Assembly: GCA_028571455.1 (NCBI GenBank)
Contig: JAPVVG010000133.1
Coordinates: 1-37,292 of the forward strand
DNA: 37,292 nt
From: Desulfobacteraceae bacterium
GTDB lineage: Bacteria; Desulfobacterota; Desulfobacteria; Desulfobacterales; ETH-SRB1
Reading direction: 5' to 3'
This document shows positions 22,440-32,024 of the stretch, one piece after another (within the stretch, counting starts at the first letter, position 1; every line of letters begins with the position of its first letter). Under the pieces are notes generated by a model. The model was not told where the DNA came from, ran no database searches, and saw only the letters and a list, made by a program, of their open reading frames with translations. A program made the translations under genes and the position numbers.

Positions 22440-24926
22440 CTACCCTTTCTTGGGGCCCTTAACCAATTCCACTTCCATGCCCTCACCCTTGCCAAACCAG
22501 CAAGCAATGCGCGTTAAAGGAGAGGCAATATAGTGTAGCCTTTTTCTTCTTCCCTTTTTTTGTTTTGCGAAAATCTGTTTCCGCTCCAGAAAATCTTCCG
22601 GCAAGATTCGTCCCTGTCCCATAATATATTGCAGACTCTTGTCAAAATAGCGCGGCTGTACCAGCATAAATATTTGCTTCACTCTCAATCCCGCCATCTC
22701 AGCTAACCGGCGTATGGTTTTTGGAGAAAACAACACCAAATGACGAGGAGCTTCAAGGGGATACCAACAGTTGCCAAACAACAAAAAGCCAAGGCTCTCT
22801 ATATTGGGAGTGCTGACAAGGATCTTTCCGCCCGGCGCCAGGAACTCGGCTGTTTTCCTTAAGATCCCAACCGGGTCAGGGACATGCTCGATAACCTGGC
22901 GAAGAGTGATAACATCAAAAGAGGCCTTATCATAATCAGCAGAAAAAACATCTCCATGATGGACTTTTAACCCTTGTCGCCGGCATGTCTCACAGGCGTT
23001 TTGGCTGAAATCTATACCCCGAACATGCCAGCCTAACTGTTGATGTCTATATAGAAACTTACCTCCCCCACAGCCTACATCAAGCAATCGATTTTCACCA
23101 AACGGAGAGAGTGTTCTTTTCATAACAACGCAGGAAAGTTGCGAAAATAGAAAGCGTATAAGCGCCCCTCCCTCAGGCTTGTCCACTGAGAAATGATATC
23201 GTATGGCAAGCCGGTTGATTGGTGATTGTTTCTTTTTTGGATAGGCAGCGTGACAGCTATAGTCCTCTGGATAATACCTCCCTACGTCAACCGGGACAGG
23301 ATCGAGATAAACCAGTGAACAGGAAGCGCAACGCACATAGTTGAAATTCTCTTGCCGGGGGACCAATCGGTCATATGCCCGCACAAAGAACTCTTTTTGG
23401 GTATTTTTACAAAGGGGACAACTTTGGGTTGTGATTGTTATTTTATGCTGAATCTTGAATGCCTGATCTACCAGATCTTCCGGGGTCCAGGACAGAAGGC
23501 GGGTTGGCAAGACGGGTAAACAGGCGTCGACAAAATCGACCATCTCTTGATGGTTAAAACAGGAAACCAGCGTGCGAGTGATTCTCAAGAGACTGTTTTT
23601 CAGCAACGCCGGAGAGCCCTTCCAGAAAATGGCTATCTCGTCGGTGTCAATCAGGTAAAACTCAAATTTTGAGTCAGTATCCCTGACCAGAATATTGGAG
23701 CCTTTGAGATCCATGTGATAGACTCCACGGTAAAACATTTTTTTCAGAAAAATTGCCAGTGCTTGCAGACACCTTTTTTGTTTTTCTTCAGATGCTTCCC
23801 GCATATAAAGCACTATATTACAGGCAGAATCAACAAACCGGCTCAGGTAAAAGGAATCGCCACCACGGCCTTCAATGTAGCACAATGGCTCAGGGGTTGT
23901 TATAAAACGATATATCATAGCAAGGGACCATCGAAAACTCTTCTTCCCCTTACTCACCCCCAACAAACTCTTGAGCGAATCCTTGGGGCTGCGCCGTTTA
24001 TAATATTTGATACAAATATCCTGATGCCTGACCACCCGTACTGACCGGGAATCCTTGAGTACCTCAACCTGGTTTCCGTAAATGAATTTCAGGGGCGAAG
24101 ACAGAAAAGATTCGGGGATCAGGTGCTGATTTTTTCTAAGATAAACACCCCGGTACCGGGAGGATTGAAGCGTTAACCGATCAAAGTATTTATTGATTTT
24201 TCGAAACTTACGTACCTTTCGGTCGGCTACGATACTGGAACGCTTGAGAATGAGACGCTCAAGCTGCTTTCCATCATGCCGGATAAAAACCCGCGCTTCC
24301 TGACAACTCCCCAGGTATCCTGTCAAAAAAACCAATTGTTCTTTAACTCCCAGACGGAAAAAATGTGAGAGCGCCAAATCAGCCAGATTTTTTAGTCTTC
24401 TGCTATCAGTGATTTTTTTGAAACCGCCTCTTTGAAAGTCGGCCATCTTCAGATCAGGGCCGCTCTTGTCAAGGCGGAGGATGAAATTCCCTCCGTGCAG
24501 GTCCCCATGATAAAAACCGGTTTCATGCATGTTGTGCACTACTTCTCCAAGCCTTTTAAGTACCTGAACCCTTGCTTTATAGTCCAGGGCGTCAAACATA
24601 GTATTGAGCGGAGCATACTCATCATGGGCCACGGAGACAAGATAAGCCAGGCCTCCGGCAATGCCCATGGCAATTGGGACGATAGTAGGGAGACCTTCCT
24701 CAAAAAGTCTTATCCAGTTTTGCCATTCTTTTTTTGCCTTCCTGGTACGCATGCGCTTGATATAGAACCCGCCGGCCTGGTGAAAATAGACACCCCTTTC
24801 ATGACCTTCTTTGATTACCCTACCTTCTTTGATTAGAGATTCAGGGTCCTCTAAACTATATTTGTTGAAGAGGTGAGTTTGAGCTTCCGGGATTTTCCAG
24901 TGGATATTGTTGGCGTGCGATGTCAT
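22440..24926 (-). CDS. Tri-modular LPS kinase - kinase - zinc ribbon/methyltransferase fusion
   Basis: The 828-residue protein has three catalytic modules. Module 1 (about 35-240) is a WaaP/Kdo-kinase-like fold with YHGDLHGGNFIL (139-150) and ADFQRGG (162-168). Module 2 (about 255-490) is a second such kinase with VYHMDLKGSNILV (402-414) and YLIDTDEI (424-431). Module 3 (about 500-815) starts with a Cys4 site (C503, C506, C533, C536) and continues with a class I SAM methyltransferase: LLDVGCGGGKFL (614-625), IEHVPDPVGIL and LAPGGKILVSTPN. Both catalytic Asp sites and the Asn of the kinase loop are kept (D142/N147, D406/N411). The position between two glycosyltransferases suggests it phosphorylates two positions and methylates one. 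I recognise the parts but not a described gene with this order. Confidence 0.75.
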   Translation of the reverse strand: MTSHANNIHWKIPEAQTHLFNKYSLEDPESLIKEGRVIKEGHERGVYFHQAGGFYIKRMRTRKAKKEWQNWIRLFEEGLPTIVPIAMGIAGGLAYLVSVAHDEYAPLNTMFDALDYKARVQVLKRLGEVVHNMHETGFYHGDLHGGNFILRLDKSGPDLKMADFQRGGFKKITDSRRLKNLADLALSHFFRLGVKEQLVFLTGYLGSCQEARVFIRHDGKQLERLILKRSSIVADRKVRKFRKINKYFDRLTLQSSRYRGVYLRKNQHLIPESFLSSPLKFIYGNQVEVLKDSRSVRVVRHQDICIKYYKRRSPKDSLKSLLGVSKGKKSFRWSLAMIYRFITTPEPLCYIEGRGGDSFYLSRFVDSACNIVLYMREASEEKQKRCLQALAIFLKKMFYRGVYHMDLKGSNILVRDTDSKFEFYLIDTDEIAIFWKGSPALLKNSLLRITRTLVSCFNHQEMVDFVDACLPVLPTRLLSWTPEDLVDQAFKIQHKITITTQSCPLCKNTQKEFFVRAYDRLVPRQENFNYVRCASCSLVYLDPVPVDVGRYYPEDYSCHAAYPKKKQSPINRLAIRYHFSVDKPEGGALIRFLFSQLSCVVMKRTLSPFGENRLLDVGCGGGKFLYRHQQLGWHVRGIDFSQNACETCRRQGLKVHHGDVFSADYDKASFDVITLRQVIEHVPDPVGILRKTAEFLAPGGKILVSTPNIESLGFLLFGNCWYPLEAPRHLVLFSPKTIRRLAEMAGLRVKQIFMLVQPRYFDKSLQYIMGQGRILPEDFLERKQIFAKQKKGRRKRLHYIASPLTRIACWFGKGEGMEVELVKGPKKG

Positions 24927-25147
24927 CTCTGTCAGAAAGTCCTTTTTTCGCTTGTGTGACTACTCAGGTTGTTAGGCTCAAGGTTTACGGAAGAACCATC
25001 TGATTTCAGAAGAACTTTGAAGGGAGCTTCTGCATTCCGTCCCAGAGAACGAAGATATTGTGTGTTAACAGTTTCCAATGACCTTATTCGTGTATAGCTT
25101 GTCTCGTATTAGAATACAGCGCTCAACTTTGAGCGAGCCGTTTAGGT

Positions 25148-25960
25148 TTAATTATCAAGAGAATCATCCATAAGTATTTGTTCAGTGTTTAAATCCTTTA
25201 GAGCTTTATTGATGCGTGTCAGACCTTTTTTGATAGTGCTTTTCCTGGCGCCTAATTCCGGATGAAGCACCATGGTGGCGTGATTTAGATGTATGACGTA
25301 TTTACTGAGGAATGCTGATTCAAGAAAAACCATTTTATAGCCATTATCTTCAAGCTTTTTATGCATTATCTTGCCGGCGGTGTCTTTGCCATCAGAAAAC
25401 GAGAGATTGTTTTTTCTTATTAAGTCCATCCGGTAAAGGGCCAAATGGCTTCGCAGGTATAAGTAGTTTTTTCCTTTTCCTTCCAGGGCGTGATCTGTTT
25501 TGCCGATCAGGCGGTAGTAAACGCTTTCCCACTGGTACTCAATAGCCTTGGCCAGTCTTTTAATAAAAGGTTTATTCTCAAGTTTCCATGAACCGACTCC
25601 GGCAACAATTGATTCTTTTTCTATTTCTGCCAATAAAACATCAAGCCAGTCCGGATGTTTAACAAAGGTATCTGTATGCATGGAAAGAACATAAGGCGTG
25701 GTAACCTTTTCCAGTGCAAGGTCAAGAGCTCTTGCGTGAGATAAAGATGGACTGTCGTCCTGTTTTTTCTTTCTTTCAATGAGCGTCATGTATTTAAGGC
25801 TTTTCAGATATTCCAAAGATTCGTCTTGAGAATCATTATCAATGACGATTATGCTGATTTTTTTCGGATCAGTATATTTGCGCAAAAGGCGCAGGCATAG
25901 CTTGGTGACTTTAAGTGTTTTATAGTTCGGTATTAAGGCTGTTACTATTGGATTAGACAT
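25148..25960 (-). CDS. GT2 family glycosyltransferase
   Basis: The 270-residue protein has the GT-A fold marks of family 2: VTALIPNYKTLKVTKLCLRL, IIVIDNDSQDESLEYL (residues 37-52), and MHTDTFV with the H95-T-D97 metal site. A later KYVIHLNHATMVLHPELG carries His residues. It follows the ArnT-like gene and precedes the fusion gene. It likely adds a sugar to the core or to an undecaprenyl intermediate. Which sugar cannot be told. Confidence 0.75.
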   Translation of the reverse strand: MSNPIVTALIPNYKTLKVTKLCLRLLRKYTDPKKISIIVIDNDSQDESLEYLKSLKYMTLIERKKKQDDSPSLSHARALDLALEKVTTPYVLSMHTDTFVKHPDWLDVLLAEIEKESIVAGVGSWKLENKPFIKRLAKAIEYQWESVYYRLIGKTDHALEGKGKNYLYLRSHLALYRMDLIRKNNLSFSDGKDTAGKIMHKKLEDNGYKMVFLESAFLSKYVIHLNHATMVLHPELGARKSTIKKGLTRINKALKDLNTEQILMDDSLDN

Positions 25961-25995
25961 ATTGGCATATATGGAAAATTGTAAGCCGTGAACGG

Positions 25996-27528
25996 CTACT
26001 TATTTTTTATAAACTCGAAAACAGCAATCATGTCCCCTTCTTTATTCGCAAATATTTTGCCGGGTTCGAGTTTTAGCGTTAATAATGTGTTTTTTATTTT
26101 TTCATAATGCTTTTGTTTTGTTTTTAAAGCAACAAAATCATCAGATGACCACTGCGGTATTGTAAGATTATCAGAAACATCCCATTGCATAAATTTTTCT
26201 CCGGCATAATATGATAGCCGGGAATTATTTGTATAAAGATTTGATTGCTCTGGCCTGTTGTCTCTTAGCCATGTACCGGCCGAGACAATATAGGCCTTTG
26301 ATTGTTTGGGTGGTATAAATGCATAAACAAACATAATTAAGAAAGCAAGTGCGAGTGCAGGAAATAAAAAATTATCTTTAAAGACAGCTTTTTTATCCAG
26401 CCATTTCTGCATAATATAATAAAGGCTGAATGGTGCCCAGAGCAGCAAAAGCAGGCTTGCAGGCATTAAAAAGCGGGATGATATGAAAAACTTTTGGCCT
26501 AAAAATATGGCAGGTATAACTAAATTCAATATCGAAAAATATATTATCACTTTTTTTATGCCTTTATCCGCAGGCATAAGTCTTTTCCAAAAAGCGTGGC
26601 CGAAAAGCAATGTATGTACAGGCCAGAGAGTCGCCACCAGTTTGTATAAATATATCCCGGTCAGCCCGGATATGACCATGGTTAAACCAAATTTCTTTGA
26701 ATATTTGTTAAGAACCGTCTGGCTGATAATTGCTGCTTTTTCATTGATATTGGTACTTAACAATATTAGGCCATTTTGCAGTTGATACCAAAATTCGCTT
26801 AACCTTCCAAGCTGGGCAATATCTCTATTCGGTATATTGAGCCACCAAACAATTATTATGGATATTGCTATGATATTGAGACTATATGCTTTAAGAGTAT
26901 TTCCAAATTTATTCCAGAATGCTGTTTCCTTTCGGAATAGGAGAACCAGAGGGCCGAAGCAGCATAGCACCAAGCCTTCAGGCCGAAACAATATTGCAAC
27001 GCTTATAAATATTCCCCAGCCCAAGGCATGGCGCCATTTTAGGTGTTTATAAAAACGAATAAAATTTAAGAGGGCTAATAAAGAGAACGCCCAATAACCA
27101 AACCCCCGAACAATATAGTGCTGATAGTGATGTAATTGCGGATGGCTAAGAATAATAAGTGCGCCTATAAATTGCACGATACGTGAACCGCCCAATTCCT
27201 TGATAAGAGTGATAAAACTGGTTACTATTATAACAAGAAGAGCCGCATTCAATACATAGGTTGAGTTTTCGAAAGATAAATGGGTTAGTTTGGACAGCCA
27301 CGCGATAAGTATTGAATAAAAAGGCCAGCTATAATGTTTTATCGCCTCTTGCCACCCACTGTTTGCAAAAGCCTCAGCAGTTTGCAAATATAGAATTCCG
27401 TCATTATTTATGGGGTTCTGGGTGTTGACAGCGATGAACAGGGTTATCAGGCTTAATATCCCCGCAATCGGCCGGATATAATTAAACTGATCAATCAGGT
27501 AAATGCCGCGTTTTATGTGGTCTTTCAT
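25996..27528 (-). CDS. Membrane glycosyltransferase of the PMT/ArnT type (GT-C)
   Basis: The 510-residue protein has about ten hydrophobic helices (for example PIAGILSLITLFIAV, AALLVIIVTSFITLI, FIGALIILSHP, ALGWGIFISVAILF). The first loop contains NNDGILYLQTAEAFANSGW, with acidic residues where GT-C enzymes bind the lipid-linked sugar. The C terminus is a soluble periplasmic segment. Family members move a sugar (such as aminoarabinose or mannose) from a polyprenyl phosphate carrier to lipid A or to a protein. LPS context favours lipid A or core modification. It is not a close ArnT match. Confidence 0.65.
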   Translation of the reverse strand: MKDHIKRGIYLIDQFNYIRPIAGILSLITLFIAVNTQNPINNDGILYLQTAEAFANSGWQEAIKHYSWPFYSILIAWLSKLTHLSFENSTYVLNAALLVIIVTSFITLIKELGGSRIVQFIGALIILSHPQLHHYQHYIVRGFGYWAFSLLALLNFIRFYKHLKWRHALGWGIFISVAILFRPEGLVLCCFGPLVLLFRKETAFWNKFGNTLKAYSLNIIAISIIIVWWLNIPNRDIAQLGRLSEFWYQLQNGLILLSTNINEKAAIISQTVLNKYSKKFGLTMVISGLTGIYLYKLVATLWPVHTLLFGHAFWKRLMPADKGIKKVIIYFSILNLVIPAIFLGQKFFISSRFLMPASLLLLLWAPFSLYYIMQKWLDKKAVFKDNFLFPALALAFLIMFVYAFIPPKQSKAYIVSAGTWLRDNRPEQSNLYTNNSRLSYYAGEKFMQWDVSDNLTIPQWSSDDFVALKTKQKHYEKIKNTLLTLKLEPGKIFANKEGDMIAVFEFIKNK

Positions 27529-27578
27529 TTATTATCTTTTCAAAGTTGACGGCTTCGTAAAAAAGTCTTTTGCGAAAA

Positions 27579-28574
27579 TCATCGCTTTTTTTTACCACGT
27601 GCTCTTCTTTTATCTCTTTGGCGCTGGCGTCTGGCCAGATCTTCAGGATACAGTTCTGGATAGTGCCTTTTCCATCGTTTGTGAAACCATAACCATTGCT
27701 CTGGATATAAGCTAACAATTTTTTCAACAGAGTCTGTCATAATCTGTGTATTTGTGCGCAAGTCGCGGCGCACGTCATCAGTTTTATTTAATTTTAATGG
27801 GGGCTCCACAACAACTGTTAGCTCAGTATCGGATTCTCTTATACAGTAAACTGGCAGAACCTGACAATTATATCTTGCGGCCAACAAGGAGGCTGCATAT
27901 GTGGCATTGGTATTACGGCCAAAAAAAGTGACGTCAACTCCTTCTCTGCGAGAAGTCCCCTGGTCGATCAGCAAGCCCACCATTTTGCCTTTACGTAAGG
28001 TCCGAACCAGTTTGATCATGGCTCCTTTTTTTCTGATAATGGTATTCCCTGTACTTGTTCTGAGCTTATGAATTATCCGTTCAATAATATAAGGCTGATT
28101 TTGCGCTACCACTACTTGTGACTTTTGTAAATAACTTGACAAAAAAAGATGGCACATCTCCCAGTTTCCTATGTGAGCTGAGATCATAATAACGCCTTTA
28201 GGGCTTTTTATCGTATTTAACAGATTTTCTTTTCCTCTTATTCTAACTTTTTGCAAAATATCTTCTTTTGAAAAACAAGTCATTTGACAGATTTCCAAAA
28301 CAGTAATTCCCATGTTTTGAAAAATACGAAGAGTGAGTTTTCTTATATGATCTTCCGACCACTGTGGGTGAGTAAATTTTAAATTGCGTCCCACAATGCG
28401 CCTGTGGCGCGCATCAAGCAGGTATGCAAGACCCCCTAATATATTTCCCGCTTCGACAATATACTTTTTGGGTATACCAACAATTAAAGTTTTTATTGTT
28501 CCTGAAAGACCATTGAGTTTTGACATTTTCGATTGGCGCTGCATTTCATTTTTTCCAGACATATATTTCAACAA
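27579..28574 (-). CDS. LpxL/LpxM-like lipid A acyltransferase
   Basis: The 331-residue protein carries the acyltransferase motif SAHIGNWEM (H134 to E139, H-x4-E) and, later, LLIDQGTSRREGVDVTFFGR and PEQWLWFHKRWK, all signatures of the HtrB family. An N-terminal amphipathic or hydrophobic segment (ILGGLAYLLD) would attach it to the inner membrane. The last 20 residues are a lysine/arginine-rich tail (RRQRQRDKRRARGKKKR). The start could be any of the first three ATG codons. A second paralogue lies at 32079-32984, so one may add the first and the other the second secondary acyl chain. Confidence 0.85.
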   Translation of the reverse strand: MLKYMSGKNEMQRQSKMSKLNGLSGTIKTLIVGIPKKYIVEAGNILGGLAYLLDARHRRIVGRNLKFTHPQWSEDHIRKLTLRIFQNMGITVLEICQMTCFSKEDILQKVRIRGKENLLNTIKSPKGVIMISAHIGNWEMCHLFLSSYLQKSQVVVAQNQPYIIERIIHKLRTSTGNTIIRKKGAMIKLVRTLRKGKMVGLLIDQGTSRREGVDVTFFGRNTNATYAASLLAARYNCQVLPVYCIRESDTELTVVVEPPLKLNKTDDVRRDLRTNTQIMTDSVEKIVSLYPEQWLWFHKRWKRHYPELYPEDLARRQRQRDKRRARGKKKR

Positions 28575-28588
28575 AAACCGAGCATTTA

Positions 28589-29632
28589 TTACGAGAATAT
28601 AGAATTTACCGCATCCATTACTTGTTCCACGCTGATCTGTTTCATACAGTCAATTGTGTTGCACTGCCTTTTAAAGCATGGGCTGCATTCCAGGTCTGCC
28701 CTGATAATTTTATGGCCATCACCAAACGGGCCGGTTCTCCCCGGCGCTGTGGGCCCGAAAAGAGCCACAACAGGCGTTCCTATGGCTGCGGCGAGATGCA
28801 TGGGGCCTGTGTCGGTTGAAACAACAATGGATGTTTTTTCATAAAGCGCAGCCAGTGTTTTCAAGTCGGTCTTGCCGGCAAGATTGGCGGCCCTGTTTTT
28901 CATGTTTGAAATAATATCCTCGATTCCTTTGCTATCTTCCCGGCTTCCTGTAAAAATTACATCAGCCTTTGCCTGCTCAATCAGTCTGTCTGCAAGGTTT
29001 GCAAATTTCAGATTATCCCAGAGCTTTGTTTCCCATTTAGCCATTGGATTTATTGCAACAAGGAGCTCAGGTGTTTTTATGCCGCAGTGCATCAGCAGAT
29101 CATTTGCAGCATCGCGATCCTGGTCGGAAACCGGAAGATTAAACACAACCTCACGAGATTGAATCCCAATAGATTCTAAAAGCATCATCCCCCTGGTCAG
29201 AGCATGAACCTCCATGTCAACCGGCTTAATACATTCATTTAAGAATATATAACTGTGTTCCTGGTGCTCCATGCCTTTGTCAAAGCCGATTTTTCTTTTG
29301 CCTTTAGCCAGTCCTATTAAAACTCCGCTTTTAAGCAGGACCTGGAAATCAAGTATTATGTCGTAGTTAGTATCACGCAACTGCTTAATAAAACTGCAGG
29401 CCTCTCTGATATTTTTAAGGGGAGAACGCCCGGCAAGACCTTTCAGCCATGTCTTTCTTTTTGAAACAATTATCCTGTCAAGCGCTCTGTGCCCTTTGAT
29501 AACGTCATGTGCCGCCTCTTCCACCAGCCATGTAATATGTGCGTCAGGATACTGTTTTCTAACAGCATTCAGAGCAGGAAGGGTATGGATCACATCGCCG
29601 ATGGCGCTCAATTTTACAATGAGTATCTTCAC
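28589..29632 (-). CDS. waaC: LPS heptosyltransferase I
   Basis: The 347-residue GT9 enzyme begins ILIVKLSAIGDVIHTLPAL, the Rossmann start shared by WaaC, and has WLVEEAAHDVIKGHRALDR, VSTDTGPMHLAAAIGTPVVA (donor site) and ALFGPTAPGRTGPFG. The SAIGD and VEE features point to heptosyltransferase I rather than II. It transfers L-glycero-D-manno-heptose from ADP-heptose to Kdo. The gene is 14 bases upstream of the acyltransferase and in the same operon. Confidence 0.88.
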   Translation of the reverse strand: MKILIVKLSAIGDVIHTLPALNAVRKQYPDAHITWLVEEAAHDVIKGHRALDRIIVSKRKTWLKGLAGRSPLKNIREACSFIKQLRDTNYDIILDFQVLLKSGVLIGLAKGKRKIGFDKGMEHQEHSYIFLNECIKPVDMEVHALTRGMMLLESIGIQSREVVFNLPVSDQDRDAANDLLMHCGIKTPELLVAINPMAKWETKLWDNLKFANLADRLIEQAKADVIFTGSREDSKGIEDIISNMKNRAANLAGKTDLKTLAALYEKTSIVVSTDTGPMHLAAAIGTPVVALFGPTAPGRTGPFGDGHKIIRADLECSPCFKRQCNTIDCMKQISVEQVMDAVNSIFS

Positions 29633-29702
29633 AAAATCTTAACCTGTGCGGTTAGTATTTATCGTGTTTTGTCAATGAGTTGTTGATTATGAAGGAAGCA
29701 TC

Positions 29703-29761
29703 GTAGGGGCGGCTTTACGCCGCCCACCAAATCGATTCGGGCGGGGTAAACCCGCCCCTAC
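29703..29761. repeat. GC-rich hairpin (REP-like element)
   Basis: GTAGGGGCGGCTTTACGCCG at the left pairs with the complement of CGGGTTTACCCCGCCC-type bases at the right (GGGCGGGGTAAACCCGCCCC). Similar hairpins are dispersed in many bacterial genomes. It lies between waaC and the AAA ATPase gene and has no T-run. Confidence 0.65.
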
Positions 29762-29798
29762 TCACTCTTTAACCGTGAACTGGGAACGGTTACCTTTG

Positions 29799-30905
29799 TC
29801 AGAGTCTTTGAATCCATTTTTTAAACATAACGTCCTGTATATTGTATCTGTCGTTTTTTGATATTATATCCTTTTTAGTCAGGCTATCCAATGCCTTCGA
29901 TATTTGAGATCCGCTTTTTAAACCCGCTCTTTGAATAGCATCTGCATAAAATATGTCTTTGCCGGCATTTTGGATAATGAGCTTTAATGTCTTTTTCTGA
30001 TTTAACGTCAAAGAATCCCAAAGATTCAAAAATTCATTTTCATGGCGATCTATAAGCTGGGTTTCAATTTTACTGATAAGTTCCATGTCCAATTCTTTTT
30101 CATCCCATAAATGAAAAAAGAACTGCTGAATATACATTGGATGATTTTCGCATACTTGAATCGCTCTTTCGATCAATTCTTTATCAATATCAAATTTTTT
30201 TCCGGCAAAGAGTTTTTTCACCCACGAAACATAATGGCTGGTCCCAATTTTTTCCAGGGGATAACTTTCAGCCAGCTTGTAAAAAGCTCTGCTGCTGGAA
30301 TTAAACATTTGCGACAGGATGTGCCTTTGGCTGCCGGCAAATATATAACAAACATCTTTATGCTTCTGAATTATTTTTCTTAATCTTTTTTCAAACTCAT
30401 CAACCGCATAATTAGAAATTTCCTGAAACTCATCAAAAACAACCACTATCTTTCTCTTTTTTGAATAATCGGCAACAACCTGCATTACTTCTTCCAATAA
30501 TAAACTTTTGTCACCTGAATCAAAAGCAGGTGTTATTGTGGGCAGATTTGTTGCAGGATCAACTGAAAAGCTGAATCTTGCTGAGCGAAAAATATTTTTT
30601 GCAAGATTTAAAAGCTTTTCAACTCTGGATTCTATTTGTCCAAAACTTCCAAACATAGCGGAAATAAAGTCTTTTTCAGTTAAAGTTCCGTATAGATCAA
30701 TATAGATTTTTCCTATGCGGCTTTTCTTTTCATCAAGTTTTTTAAAAACCTGATAAATAAGGGATGTCTTTCCAAATCTTCTGTGTGAATAAAGCAGAAC
30801 ATTTTGAGAATTATTTATGTATTTCAGCAAATCATTTTGCTCTTTTTTGCGATTGCAAAAAGAATCACCGCTAACAATATTAGTGTATGAAAAAGGGTTA
30901 TCCAT
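29799..30905 (-). CDS. AAA ATPase of the archaeal-type (STAND-like) family
   Basis: The 368-residue protein has Walker A YSHRRFGKTSL (residues 39-49), Walker B VVVFDEFQEIS (154-164), an arginine-rich sensor (FAGSQRHILSQMF) and a C-terminal winged helix (ADAIQRAGLKSGSQISKALD, DRYNIQDVMFKKWI). This is the layout of the archaeal ATPase family, often seen in accessory DNA. It has no known LPS function. It lies between waaC and waaF with its own good ribosome site (GAGGTG) and a likely promoter. It looks like an insertion into the heptosyltransferase operon. Confidence 0.8.
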   Translation of the reverse strand: MDNPFSYTNIVSGDSFCNRKKEQNDLLKYINNSQNVLLYSHRRFGKTSLIYQVFKKLDEKKSRIGKIYIDLYGTLTEKDFISAMFGSFGQIESRVEKLLNLAKNIFRSARFSFSVDPATNLPTITPAFDSGDKSLLLEEVMQVVADYSKKRKIVVVFDEFQEISNYAVDEFEKRLRKIIQKHKDVCYIFAGSQRHILSQMFNSSSRAFYKLAESYPLEKIGTSHYVSWVKKLFAGKKFDIDKELIERAIQVCENHPMYIQQFFFHLWDEKELDMELISKIETQLIDRHENEFLNLWDSLTLNQKKTLKLIIQNAGKDIFYADAIQRAGLKSGSQISKALDSLTKKDIISKNDRYNIQDVMFKKWIQRL

Positions 30906-30938
30906 TTTTCACCTCAAGTTAGTTGTATCTATGTAAAC

Positions 30939-30967
30939 TATATAATACATCATTGGTGAAATAACAA
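30939..30967 (-). promoter_or_regulatory. Promoter of the AAA ATPase gene
   Basis: On the minus strand TTGTTA (30967-30962) and TATATA (30944-30939) are spaced by 17 bases. The start codon at 30905 follows after about 33 bases, with GAGGTG just before it. Confidence 0.4.
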
Positions 30968-30975
30968 GATGAATT

Positions 30976-32022
30976 TTACAAAAGTTCCTTTACAACTTCA
31001 AAAACCATATCAACGTCTATCTGATCCATGCACTTTAAATGACCTTTGGGGCATTCTGGTTTCAGGCATGGGCTGCAATCGATTGGAACGCGCACAATCC
31101 TGCTGTTTAAGCCTTTTGGTCCTGTTGTGACAGGATTTGTGGAGCCGAATATGGCGATCAAATGGATATCAAGGGCGGCCGCGACATGCATCAAGCCTGA
31201 ATCGTTTGTAATAAAGAGATTGCACATATTTATCAAGGCTATTGCCTCTTCAAGTTTGGTTTTACCGCAGAGGTCAACCGGCGGATGCTGCATCATCTGT
31301 GAAATTCTTATACCCAGTTCTCTATCTCCTGGACCGCCAAAAAGAAGTATGTTAGCCCCAAAAACTTCATGTATTTTATCAGACAAATCAGCATAACGCT
31401 CCGGAAACCACTGTTTGGCCGGCCCAAAAGTGGCGCTTGGGTTAATTCCAACCAATCTATCTGCCCTTGATATGCCATGTTCTTCCAAAATTTTTGCGGC
31501 GCGCTTTTGATCCTTGTTATTCACAACAAGATCCAGCCTCGGGCCGTCTGTATCCAGACCTACTCCCTGAAGAATGCCGAGATAATATCCGGTTTGATGT
31601 ATCTTCTTGATTTGAGGCCTGCAGGGAACAGAGTGGGTCAGCAAAAAACCTCTTACATCTCTATTATACCCGATTCTGCATGGAATGCCTGCAAAAAATG
31701 TAATGAGAGCGGCTTCAAAGGCGTTTTGCAGCAGGATTGCCGCATCAAAACCGTGTTGTTTCAAATCCTTTGCAAGCTGCATTTTACCGGCAATCCCCTT
31801 ATGCTTTCCTACTTCGTCATATATCAACAGTTTATCCACATAAGGACTGTTTGAAAAAATCGGCGCAACCCATGGCTTGGTTAATATGCTGATTTCGGCA
31901 TCAGGAAAGTTTTTCCGGATCGCCCGGACAGCAGGTGTGGTCATAACAGCGTCGCCAATCCAGTTTGTTGAACGGATAAGGAGTCGCTTGATATTTTTTA
32001 TTTGTATTGGTTTTATCGCCAT
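30976..32022 (-). CDS. waaF: LPS heptosyltransferase II
   Basis: The GT9 enzyme starts at ATG 32022 with MAIKPIQIKNIKRLL. Signatures are LLIRSTNWIGDAVMTTPAVR (the typical WaaF start), ILTKPWVAPIFSNSP, GINPSATFGPAKQWFPERYA, LFITNDSGLMHVAAALDIHL and FGSTNPVTTGP. It adds the second heptose to the first. The upstream in-frame extension to 32142 overlaps the acyltransferase end and includes a repeat phrase, so the start at 32022 is preferred. The operon then continues to the AAA ATPase. Confidence 0.9.
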   Translation of the reverse strand: MAIKPIQIKNIKRLLIRSTNWIGDAVMTTPAVRAIRKNFPDAEISILTKPWVAPIFSNSPYVDKLLIYDEVGKHKGIAGKMQLAKDLKQHGFDAAILLQNAFEAALITFFAGIPCRIGYNRDVRGFLLTHSVPCRPQIKKIHQTGYYLGILQGVGLDTDGPRLDLVVNNKDQKRAAKILEEHGISRADRLVGINPSATFGPAKQWFPERYADLSDKIHEVFGANILLFGGPGDRELGIRISQMMQHPPVDLCGKTKLEEAIALINMCNLFITNDSGLMHVAAALDIHLIAIFGSTNPVTTGPKGLNSRIVRVPIDCSPCLKPECPKGHLKCMDQIDVDMVFEVVKELL

Positions 32023-32024
32023 TT

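Noticed and set aside
24932-25108. Open frame of about 58 codons between the fusion gene and the GT2 gene (minus strand)
   Set aside because: No ATG in a good position and no recognisable family; could be a gene scrap but cannot be supported.
28520-28844. Plus-strand frames across waaC and the acyltransferase gene
   Set aside because: Antisense to well supported genes with no own signals.
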